Part shown: positions 1 to 6,310 of the stretch, one piece after another
Numbering within the stretch: the stretch's first letter is position 1
Layout of the letters: every line of letters starts with the position of its first letter
NCBI GenBank assembly: GCA_041163765.1
Contig: JBEAQS010000105.1
Span: 1-6,310, forward strand
Length of the DNA: 6,310 nt
Source: MAG-120531 sp041163765
GTDB lineage: Bacteria > Bacteroidota > Bacteroidia > Flavobacteriales > Flavobacteriaceae
Direction of reading: 5' to 3'
The notes under the pieces: generated by a model
The model's input: the letters and a program-made list of their open reading frames with translations, nothing else
Database searches by the model: none
Told to the model about the DNA's origin: nothing
Made by a program: the position numbers and the translations under genes

Positions 1-1
1 A

Positions 2-523
2 ATACAAACCAATGAGCATCTTCAAACCAACATACCTCATATTTATGCCCTAGGTGATGTAGTCAAGGGAGCTATGCTAGCACACAAAGCTGAGGAAGAG
101 GGTGTATTGGTTGCAGAAATAATTGCCGGTCAAAAACCTCATATCAATTATAATTTGATTCCTGGAGTGGTCTACACATGGCCAGAAGTAGCTGGAGTTG
201 GTCAAACAGAAGAACAACTTCAACTGGCAGAAATACCCTACAAGTCTGGATCTTTCCCCATGCGCGCGTTAGGTAGATCCAGAGCGAGTATGGATACAGA
301 TGGTTTTGTGAAAATTTTAGCCCACGCCAAGACGGATGAGGTTTTGGGGGTTCATATGATCGGTGCGCGTTGTGCTGATTTAATTGCTGAAGCGGTAACT
401 GCCATGGAATTCAGGGCATCTGCCGAGGATATCGCTCGGATGAGCCATGCACACCCTACGTACGCTGAAGCGATTAAAGAAGCAGCACTCGCTGCTACAG
501 AAAATCGATCTATCCACAGTTAG
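2..523 (+). CDS. lpdA: Dihydrolipoyl dehydrogenase (E3), C-terminal part, 5' end cut by window
   Basis: This is the flavoprotein that reoxidises dihydrolipoamide with NAD+ in the pyruvate and 2-oxoglutarate dehydrogenase complexes and the glycine cleavage system; it acts in the cytoplasm as a homodimer. The reading frame is open from base 2 and ends at TAG 521-523, giving 173 visible residues. Family members have roughly 460-475, so the FAD and NAD domains and the redox-active CxxxxC disulfide lie upstream. Visible marks are the second FAD-binding motif 'ALGDVVKGAMLAHKAEEEG' (Asp at 56-58), the start of the dimerisation domain ('PGVVYTWPEVAGVG', from about 164), and the C-terminal active-site segment 'HAHPTYAEA' with the catalytic His at 452-454 and its Glu partner at 467-469. 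ATG 74 is internal, because the FAD motif begins before it. Nothing is unusual. Which 2-oxoacid complex it serves cannot be told, as the upstream genes are not shown. Confidence 0.95.
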   Translation: MQTNEHLQTNIPHIYALGDVVKGAMLAHKAEEEGVLVAEIIAGQKPHINYNLIPGVVYTWPEVAGVGQTEEQLQLAEIPYKSGSFPMRALGRSRASMDTDGFVKILAHAKTDEVLGVHMIGARCADLIAEAVTAMEFRASAEDIARMSHAHPTYAEAIKEAALAATENRSIHS

Positions 524-544
524 ACTCATGAAAACTCCTCCTAA

Positions 545-1885
545 ATGCTAGAAACTCGTTGGGCCAAACATTTGGAGGAATCTTTTGATGAACTGCTGGA
601 TAACCATTTTATTGTGGCCTGTAGTTCTGGAATAGATAGCGTCGTTTTGGCGCATCTTTGCGCTCGATTAAAACTCGATTTCTCGCTGGCACATGTAAAT
701 TTTCAACTTCGAGGACCAGAAAGTGATCTCGATGCTGAATTTGTTCGTGAGCTCGGCAAAAAAATTGGGGTAGATGTTCAAGTATATGTTTGTGATGCAA
801 ATAGGTACGCATCGGAACATAAAGTATCTATCCAAGTGGCTGCTCGGGAAATCAGGTACCGATGGTTTCAAGAGTTAGCGGATAAATCTGGTGCATTGGC
901 GGTGTTAACGGCCCATCATTTGGATGATTCCATAGAAAATCTTGCTCTTCAAGCGGCTCGAGGAACGGGCATTAAAGGACTCTTGGGGGTTCCCCCTAGA
1001 CGAGGTATTTTTTGGCGTCCCTTGTTGGCTTTTGAGAAATCTGAACTGCAACTTTGGGCGGAAACCAACCAATTGATTTGGCGAGAGGATCAAAGCAACG
1101 CTAAATCGGAGTATACGCGAAATAAGGTGAGGAATGATTTACTTCCTGTATGGTACACGCTATTTCCGGAAACAAAAAAAAATCTAGCCAAAACTCAGCA
1201 AAACCTTCGTGAGGACTCTGTTTTGTTAGATGCCTATCTAGCACTAGCCAAAACTCACTGCATGGATGAAAACAAGCTTGATATCGAAGCCGTGTATCGC
1301 TTTGTAGGTGTCGACTCATCGACTGCTAAGCACCCTCTAGCTAGTGCACTTATAAACGCGTTACTCAGGCCCTATGGATTTGATCCCACAGCCGTCTCAT
1401 CTGACTGGATTTTCTCAGGGAAATCAGGGAGTACGGCACACACAAACAGCCATGTAATTCATAAAAATAGAAAATCCCTACTGATACAAAGTATAGTTCA
1501 ACCAGCAGAGAAAAGTGAATTTTATTATTTGGCGGGTACTAAAGGGAGTTTTTCGGAACCTATAGCTCTGGAATGGTCTATGGTGGATACCATCGATTCA
1601 GCGGTAAGTCATCGCATATATATCGATTTGGATCTAGTGGAATTCCCCTTGATATTGCGTAAGCGAAAACCTGGGGATATCCTATATCCTACAGGCATGG
1701 AAGGAAGTAAAAAGCTTCATAAATTTTTTAAAGATCAAAAGTTTTCGACCCTTATGAAAGATGAGCAATGGTTGCTTTGCCAAGCTGATGGATCAATTAT
1801 CTGGGTCGTGGGAGTACGTCAAGACAGAAGGTGGATTATTCAACAATCAACAAAACAAATAGTATGCATTCAGTTAAACAGTTAG
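545..1885 (+). CDS. tilS: tRNA(Ile)-lysidine synthase TilS
   Basis: TilS uses ATP and lysine to convert C34 of the CAU-anticodon isoleucine tRNA to lysidine, so that it reads AUA as Ile; it is cytoplasmic and normally essential. The 446 residues fit the family (about 430-470). The N-terminal PP-loop ATPase domain spans about residues 20-200. It has the pyrophosphate-binding motif at residues 27-32 (SSGIDS, where SGGxDS is usual), 'AREIRYRWF', 'AHHLDD' at 123-128, 'RGTGIKGLLG', and the 'WREDQSN' plus 'YTRNKVRN' block at about 179-197. A weakly conserved middle follows. The C-terminal TilS domain has 'RKRKPGD' (372-378), 'PTGMEGSKKL' and 'WVVGVRQDRRW'. The start is fixed: an in-frame TAA at 542-544 directly precedes ATG 545. 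No Shine-Dalgarno is seen; the leader is pyrimidine-rich. It lies 21 bp after lpd, and its 3' end overlaps dsbD. The Gly-to-Ser change at residue 28 is the only oddity in a core motif. Confidence 0.95.
   Translation: MLETRWAKHLEESFDELLDNHFIVACSSGIDSVVLAHLCARLKLDFSLAHVNFQLRGPESDLDAEFVRELGKKIGVDVQVYVCDANRYASEHKVSIQVAAREIRYRWFQELADKSGALAVLTAHHLDDSIENLALQAARGTGIKGLLGVPPRRGIFWRPLLAFEKSELQLWAETNQLIWREDQSNAKSEYTRNKVRNDLLPVWYTLFPETKKNLAKTQQNLREDSVLLDAYLALAKTHCMDENKLDIEAVYRFVGVDSSTAKHPLASALINALLRPYGFDPTAVSSDWIFSGKSGSTAHTNSHVIHKNRKSLLIQSIVQPAEKSEFYYLAGTKGSFSEPIALEWSMVDTIDSAVSHRIYIDLDLVEFPLILRKRKPGDILYPTGMEGSKKLHKFFKDQKFSTLMKDEQWLLCQADGSIIWVVGVRQDRRWIIQQSTKQIVCIQLNS
1864..1885 (+). other. 22-bp tilS/dsbD gene overlap, likely translational coupling
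   Basis: The dsbD ATG at 1864 lies inside tilS in another frame, and the tilS stop TAG is at 1883-1885. The bases before the ATG are A-rich (CAACAAAACAAATAGT) with no Shine-Dalgarno. Ribosomes finishing tilS would end just past the dsbD start, an arrangement that commonly couples translation. Coupling is inferred from position only; the overlap itself depends on choosing ATG 1864. Confidence 0.6.
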
Positions 1886-3837
1886 TTTTTATTATTTTTT
1901 CCTTTATCTCAGCAACGTTCTATGGACAAAAAGTCGATGAACTTGTACAGTGGAGTCAAGCCATAAATCGTGTAAATGACTCCGTATACGAATTGGTGTT
2001 TACCGCTAAAATCGCTCCTGACTGGCATATTTATTCCGCGTATACAGACCCCAATGGTTCCCTCCCCGCTGAATTCACCTACTCAGGATTGAGCACTGAA
2101 TTCATCTTATTGGGCGATCTGGAAGAGGGGACTACCGTGCAGAAGTACAGTGATGTTTTTGAGGTTACCGAGACCTATTTTGTCCATGAATTGATTTGGA
2201 AACAGAAAATTCAAAAAATGAATGCAGACTTAAATGTCGTTAAAGTGGATCTGTTTTATCAATTGTGTCAAGAGGTCTGTATTCCTGTAGATAAGCAATT
2301 CATATTCTATCTAGAGGGTAATTCAGCCGCAGAGACACAGCGATCCATCAGTGATCGCGATAAAAAATTAACCGAATCACTGATTCTTCCTATAAAAAAT
2401 AAAGATTTGATCAATTCTGCGGATACATCATCTGCGGAGTCAGAACAAGGTCTCTGGACGATTTTTACATTGGGATTTCTAGGCGGCTTAATTGCGCTTT
2501 TAACACCTTGTGTATTCCCGATGATTCCTCTGACAGTCTCTTTTTTCACCAAGCAATCAAGCCATAGATCAAAGGGAATTGTCCATGCGCTTTGGTATGG
2601 ATTCTTTATCGTGATGATCTATGGTTTACTCAGTGTGCCCTTTCATGTTTTTGCTTCTGTGGATGCTCAAATCCTCAATCAGATGGCGACAAATGTTTGG
2701 CTGAACACACTGTTCTTTGTGATTTTTGTCTTTTTTGCCCTTTCATTTTTTGGTTATTACGAACTGACTTTACCCAGTAGTTGGGCCCATAAAATGGATG
2801 ATGCCTCCAACAAAAAAGGAGGAATCCTGGGGATTTTCTTTATGGCATTAACTTTGGCCATCGTATCCTTTTCGTGTACCGGTCCCATATTGGGAGGTTT
2901 GCTAGGGTCAACTGCTTTAGCCGAAGGTTCCGTAGCCTGGAATTTAACCGTAGGTATGCTTGGATTTGGAGTCGCTTTAGCTCTGCCATTTGGCTTATTC
3001 GCCTTATTTCCTGGGATGTTACAGTCTTTGCCCAAATCGGGTAGTTGGATGACGGATGTTAAGGTAGTACTCGGATTTCTTGAATTAGGGTTAGCGCTTA
3101 AGTTTTTGTCTAATGCTGATTTAGTGGGTCATTGGGGACTACTAAAAAGGGAGGTATTCTTGGGTATATGGGCCGTGCTGGCCTTGTTACTTGGTGCCTA
3201 TCTAGTGGGGATGTATCGATTTAAGTCCTATGGGCCAAAAGACCCTAGAAAACCTGTGAAAGTTGTATTAGGGCTTTTGTCTTTCCTCTTTGGTATTTAC
3301 TTAGTTGCTGGAATAAATAAATCTGTTTCGTTGAATGCGCTGAGCGGTTTTCCACCACCTGACTTCTACACCTTGGCCCAAACCGACAGCGATTGCCCTT
3401 TAGGATTGGATTGCTACAAAGATTTTGAACAAGGTTATCAAGCAGCTCTCGAACAAAAAAAGCCAATGTTAATTGATTTTACCGGTTGGGCTTGTGTCAA
3501 TTGCCGTAAAATGGAAGAGGGAGTCTGGACAGATCCTGAAGTATTCCAATACCTCAAAGAATCCGTTGTCTTGATTTCTTTGTATGTGGATGACCGAAAG
3601 GATTTAGCTCCAGAAGATCGATTTGTTTTTCAATTTCCCAACGGAAGGACTAAAGAAATCAACAAAGTAGGACAAAAGTGGGGTACTTTTCAGAACATTA
3701 ATTTCAATGCAGTATCTCAACCGTTTTATGTACTGATGGATACGGAATACAACCTACTTCAAGCTCCGATACAATTGGCGGACAAAAAAACGTATCTTGA
3801 TTGGTTGAAAAAAGGAACAGAATTAAAAAATCCATAA
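1864..3837 (+). CDS. dsbD: DsbD-type protein-disulfide reductase (thiol:disulfide interchange protein)
   Basis: DsbD carries electrons from cytoplasmic thioredoxin across the inner membrane to periplasmic partners such as DsbC/CcmG-like proteins. From ATG 1864 it has 657 residues. First comes a signal peptide (about 1-20, hydrophobic 'QLVFIIFSFISATF', then 'YGQ'). A periplasmic DsbD-alpha domain follows (about 21-150) with Cys135 and Cys139. Eight predicted membrane segments come next (about 197-226, 238-262, 278-302, 320-345, 357-388, 397-418, 431-452, 465-484) with Cys216 in 'TPCVFPMIP' and Cys338 in 'SFSCTGPILGG'. The C-terminal thioredoxin-like gamma domain (about 505-657) has CVNC at 544-547 and a cis-Pro at 620 ('SQPF'). 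A further pair, Cys511/Cys517, lies in 'DCPLGLDCY'. These eight are the only cysteines. I prefer ATG 1864 over in-frame ATG 1831, which would put eleven extra polar residues before the signal peptide and deepen the overlap with tilS from 22 to 55 bp. It is probably translationally coupled to tilS. Function is firm by family; the periplasmic partner is unknown. Confidence 0.93.
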   Translation: MHSVKQLVFIIFSFISATFYGQKVDELVQWSQAINRVNDSVYELVFTAKIAPDWHIYSAYTDPNGSLPAEFTYSGLSTEFILLGDLEEGTTVQKYSDVFEVTETYFVHELIWKQKIQKMNADLNVVKVDLFYQLCQEVCIPVDKQFIFYLEGNSAAETQRSISDRDKKLTESLILPIKNKDLINSADTSSAESEQGLWTIFTLGFLGGLIALLTPCVFPMIPLTVSFFTKQSSHRSKGIVHALWYGFFIVMIYGLLSVPFHVFASVDAQILNQMATNVWLNTLFFVIFVFFALSFFGYYELTLPSSWAHKMDDASNKKGGILGIFFMALTLAIVSFSCTGPILGGLLGSTALAEGSVAWNLTVGMLGFGVALALPFGLFALFPGMLQSLPKSGSWMTDVKVVLGFLELGLALKFLSNADLVGHWGLLKREVFLGIWAVLALLLGAYLVGMYRFKSYGPKDPRKPVKVVLGLLSFLFGIYLVAGINKSVSLNALSGFPPPDFYTLAQTDSDCPLGLDCYKDFEQGYQAALEQKKPMLIDFTGWACVNCRKMEEGVWTDPEVFQYLKESVVLISLYVDDRKDLAPEDRFVFQFPNGRTKEINKVGQKWGTFQNINFNAVSQPFYVLMDTEYNLLQAPIQLADKKTYLDWLKKGTELKNP

Positions 3838-3838
3838 A

Positions 3839-6229
3839 ATGAAGCGCAAAGCGATTAACATACTGGGGTATATTTTTTTGACATTAGGCGTACTGTCCAT
3901 TGGGGTATATGTATGGACTAGAAGTTTAAAACCCACCTATGAAGGAACGTTAACACTCGAGGGAGTGAGCGCGCCCGTTTCTGTCTATTTTGATAAGTAC
4001 GGTGTCCCCCACATCGAGGCAGAAAACGAATTGGATGCCGCCGTAGCCCTAGGATATGTTCATGCACAAGACCGACTATGGCAAATGGAGCTGCTTAGAC
4101 GAATTGGTCGTGGAGAATTGTCTGCCCTTTTTGGAGAACGAGCTATAGCTACGGATCAGCTTTTTCTAACGCTGGGTATTCAAGAAAATTCACAAAAACA
4201 GGTCGACCAGCTCAAATCAACTGATCCTGAGTTTCAGTTAATAAACGCTTATTTATCTGGGATTAATCAATTTCAGGAAAACGGTCCAACGCCCATTGAG
4301 TTTTATTTGACTGGGGTGAACAAGAGACCCTTTACGATTTTAGATGTATACAATTCATTGGGTTATATGGCTTTTAGCTTTGCCATAGGTCAACGAACAG
4401 ATCCGCTGATTACCCACATTAATAATACGCTAGGTCAAGATTATTTAGAGGATTTAGCCCTGGAATACGACGATCAGTATTTGCAAATCCCTCATAGTGG
4501 TCAGCCAGATCAAACGGACGCATTGGCCATGGTTCATTGGATTGATCATGCGATGAATCAATTGCCCGTACCCAGCTTTATCGGTAGTAATTCATGGGTT
4601 TTAGGCCCTGAGAAAACAGTGGGAGGTAAAGTTATTTTGGCCAATGATCCCCATATCGGGTTTTCCTCCCCTTCAGTTTGGTATGAGGCCCATATTAAAA
4701 CGCCTAGTTATGAAAAATATGGGTACCATATTGCTGGAGTTCCTATTCCGCTTTTAGCGCATAACAAAAGGTACGCTAATGGGTTGACCATGTTTGAAAA
4801 TGACGACTTAGATCTTTATCAAGAAAAAGTGAATCCCCAAAATCCAGATCAATACTTAACCGATCAGGGTTGGGCTGACTTTGGCAAACGCCGTTATGAA
4901 ATTCAGGTAAAGGGAGAAAAAAATCCCAGAATATTGGAAGTTAAGGATACCCATCACGGACCCGTGATTTCTGATTTGTTAACCAATGGATTTGAGCGTG
5001 AGGTAATCGCTTCTAATTGGGTGTATACCCAAATGGAATTTGATGCTATAAAGTCGCTTTACGCACTGCAACATGCGCAGGATATAGCTGAATTTGCCAG
5101 CCATTTACAGGAAATAAAAGCGCCAGGGCTAAACATGATGTATGGAGATCAAGACGATAATATTGCCTGGTGGGCTATTGGTCAGTTGTACAGTACTACA
5201 GACTCGATTGCCCCACATTTTATCAAAACTGGGGTGACCACTAAAGACAGTCACATCAACTTATATCCCTTTGACAACAATCCACAATCAATTAATCCTG
5301 GGAGTCATTACGTTTTTACGGCCAATAACGCAACATCCACGATGGATGGTGTATTATTTCCTGGCTATTACGCACCAGATTCAAGGGCTAGAAGAATTGA
5401 TCAACTGTTGAGCAAGGATAAAAAATGGGACAAAGAACAGGTAGCTGAAATGATGTTTGACGATACCTCATCAGTTACTTCAGAGTTGGTTAACCAATGG
5501 TTGAAACAAATGGATCAAAGAGACTTATCTCCTGAAGCTCATCAGGTGATCGGTATTTTAAACCAGTGGGAGGGGGGTTATGGTCTAGATGAACTGGCAC
5601 CTGCATTTTTTCACCGCTGGGAATACGAGTGGTTGTCTTCTGTGTTTTCGGATGAATTAGGGCCCGATAATTTCTCTCAGTTTTTAAATACCCACTTTGC
5701 CAAAAGGTTAGTTCGCCCATTGACCTATAAAAGCAATTCTGTGTGGTTTGACGACATTAATACTCAGGAAAAAGAGGTTAAGTCTGATTTGCTAAGAAGA
5801 TCTTTTGATCGGGCTATGAGCGCACTTTCAGAAGAGTTAGGCAGTGATCCAAAAAAATGGCAGTGGTCAAAAGTGCATACGGTAACCCATGGTCATCCCT
5901 TGGGAAGTATCTCTGTTTTGGCACCTCTGTTTAATGTAGGTCCTTTTGCCGCAACAGGTTCCAGGGAAGTGATTAACAATATGGCATTTAAATATACAGG
6001 TTCTGTCTATTACGCCGTAGATCACGGTCCTTCAACCCGGAGAATCGTTGATTTCAGCGATGTGGAACACTCGATGAGTATTCTGCCTACTGGTCAATCG
6101 GGCAATCCTTTTTCGCCGCATTACAACGATCAAGCCGATCTTTTTCATCAGGGAAAATTTAGGTTGATGATGATGAATTGGGATGAAATCAAGGCGCAGT
6201 CTACCCAACTGAACCTAATACCCAATTAA
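3839..6229 (+). CDS. Penicillin acylase family Ntn hydrolase, membrane-anchored precursor
   Basis: This is a precursor of the penicillin amidase/AHL acylase family (peptidase S45), which hydrolyses amide bonds between acyl side chains and an amine after self-cleavage into alpha and beta chains. The 796 residues match the family's usual 750-850. A hydrophobic segment at about 7-27 with KRK before it is a signal anchor or uncleaved signal, placing the enzyme in the periplasm. The alpha region shows 'YGVPHIEAEN', 'GYVHAQDRLWQMELLRRIGRG' style conservation. The predicted cleavage site is Gly249|Ser250 in 'IGSNSWVLG', Ser250 being the N-terminal nucleophile. 'ANDPHIGF' (268-275) puts His272 at beta23. 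Asp322 and Asp325 fall at beta73 and beta76, the Ca2+ ligands of E. coli penicillin G acylase. 'TANNA' with Asn496/497 should supply the oxyanion-hole Asn. The C-terminal 'GPSTRRIVDFSD' and 'GQSGNPFSPHYNDQ' are intact. There is no cysteine. The start follows the dsbD stop by one base; no Shine-Dalgarno. The substrate (acyl-homoserine lactone, beta-lactam side chain, other acyl amide) cannot be read from the sequence. Confidence 0.92.
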   Translation: MKRKAINILGYIFLTLGVLSIGVYVWTRSLKPTYEGTLTLEGVSAPVSVYFDKYGVPHIEAENELDAAVALGYVHAQDRLWQMELLRRIGRGELSALFGERAIATDQLFLTLGIQENSQKQVDQLKSTDPEFQLINAYLSGINQFQENGPTPIEFYLTGVNKRPFTILDVYNSLGYMAFSFAIGQRTDPLITHINNTLGQDYLEDLALEYDDQYLQIPHSGQPDQTDALAMVHWIDHAMNQLPVPSFIGSNSWVLGPEKTVGGKVILANDPHIGFSSPSVWYEAHIKTPSYEKYGYHIAGVPIPLLAHNKRYANGLTMFENDDLDLYQEKVNPQNPDQYLTDQGWADFGKRRYEIQVKGEKNPRILEVKDTHHGPVISDLLTNGFEREVIASNWVYTQMEFDAIKSLYALQHAQDIAEFASHLQEIKAPGLNMMYGDQDDNIAWWAIGQLYSTTDSIAPHFIKTGVTTKDSHINLYPFDNNPQSINPGSHYVFTANNATSTMDGVLFPGYYAPDSRARRIDQLLSKDKKWDKEQVAEMMFDDTSSVTSELVNQWLKQMDQRDLSPEAHQVIGILNQWEGGYGLDELAPAFFHRWEYEWLSSVFSDELGPDNFSQFLNTHFAKRLVRPLTYKSNSVWFDDINTQEKEVKSDLLRRSFDRAMSALSEELGSDPKKWQWSKVHTVTHGHPLGSISVLAPLFNVGPFAATGSREVINNMAFKYTGSVYYAVDHGPSTRRIVDFSDVEHSMSILPTGQSGNPFSPHYNDQADLFHQGKFRLMMMNWDEIKAQSTQLNLIPN

Positions 6230-6254
6230 CGGGAAGTTACCTCGATTATCGTTT

Positions 6255-6288
6255 TAGTAGAGTCGCTTTTGGCGACTCTACTATTTTT
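6255..6288 (+). terminator. Rho-independent terminator after the acylase gene
   Basis: A perfect 12-bp inverted repeat has its left arm TAGTAGAGTCGC at 6255-6266 and its right arm at 6272-6283, around a 5-nt TTTTG loop. It is followed directly by five T residues (6284-6288). It begins 25 bases after the acylase stop codon and is the only strong hairpin with a T-tract I found between or after the genes. It therefore marks the likely 3' end of the transcript. Read from the minus strand, the hairpin is followed by AAAACGA, not a T-tract, so it should work mainly for + strand transcription. Confidence 0.9.
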
Positions 6289-6310
6289 GGATGATGTTGT
6301 GTAAAGGATT

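Noticed and set aside
524..544. Promoter for tilS in the lpd-tilS gap
   Set aside because: The gap is only 21 bp, and I found neither a Bacteroidota-type TAnnTTTG box nor a sigma70-like pair there or just upstream in lpd. A promoter inside lpd cannot be excluded.
528..551. A 7-codon + strand reading frame (MKTPPKC) running into the start of tilS, possible leader peptide
   Set aside because: It is too short, has no ribosome binding site, no codon pattern linked to attenuation and no hairpin nearby. Short ATG-to-stop frames of this size are expected by chance.
609..1319. Several minus-strand open frames of 62-72 codons opposite tilS
   Set aside because: They lie fully antisense to a well-supported gene, match no family I know, and overlap one another. 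They are shadows.
2307..3466. Minus-strand and alternative + strand open frames of 62-92 codons within dsbD
   Set aside because: They sit inside a conserved gene in the wrong frame, and their sequences show no recognisable motif.
5490..5720. Minus-strand open frame of 76 codons opposite the acylase gene
   Set aside because: Antisense shadow of a conserved coding region with no recognisable domain or start signal.
1..6310. Mobile element, CRISPR array, tRNA or other RNA gene, phage-like or defence system
   Set aside because: No transposase, spaced repeats, cloverleaf-like element or defence-type domain was seen. Nearly all bases are explained by four housekeeping or envelope genes.

Overview
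This window looks like an ordinary chromosomal stretch from a Bacteroidota bacterium, probably of the Flavobacteriia/Cytophagia type. That placement is inference from three things. The protein flavour fits, especially a DsbD of the Bacteroidota style with a 'GLDCY..' lead-in and a 'DFTGWACVNCRKMEE' thioredoxin motif. None of the three visible starts has a Shine-Dalgarno sequence; the leaders are A-rich or pyrimidine-rich instead. The base composition is moderately AT-rich (judged by eye, not computed).

All genes lie on the + strand and are tightly packed. Positions 2-523 hold the C-terminal 173 codons of dihydrolipoyl dehydrogenase, cut by the window start. After a 21-bp gap comes tilS (545-1885), the tRNA(Ile)-lysidine synthase. 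Its last 22 bp overlap the preferred start of a dsbD-type transmembrane thiol reductant conduit (1864-3837). A single base separates that gene from a membrane-anchored penicillin-acylase-family Ntn hydrolase (3839-6229). A strong 12-bp hairpin followed by five T residues (6255-6288) closes the cluster. The last 22 bases hold nothing that can be called.

The overlap, the 1-nt gap and the terminator suggest that tilS, dsbD and the acylase are one transcript with coupled translation. lpd may share it, but its promoter is outside the window. The products do not form an obvious pathway: central-carbon E3 enzyme, tRNA modification, periplasmic electron delivery, periplasmic amide hydrolysis. The acylase contains no cysteine, so it is unlikely to be a direct thiol-redox client of its DsbD neighbour. 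I see no mobile element, CRISPR array, RNA gene or convincing undescribed system. The points worth a second look are the altered PP-loop of TilS, the cysteine layout of DsbD, the start choice of dsbD, and the unknown substrate of the acylase.
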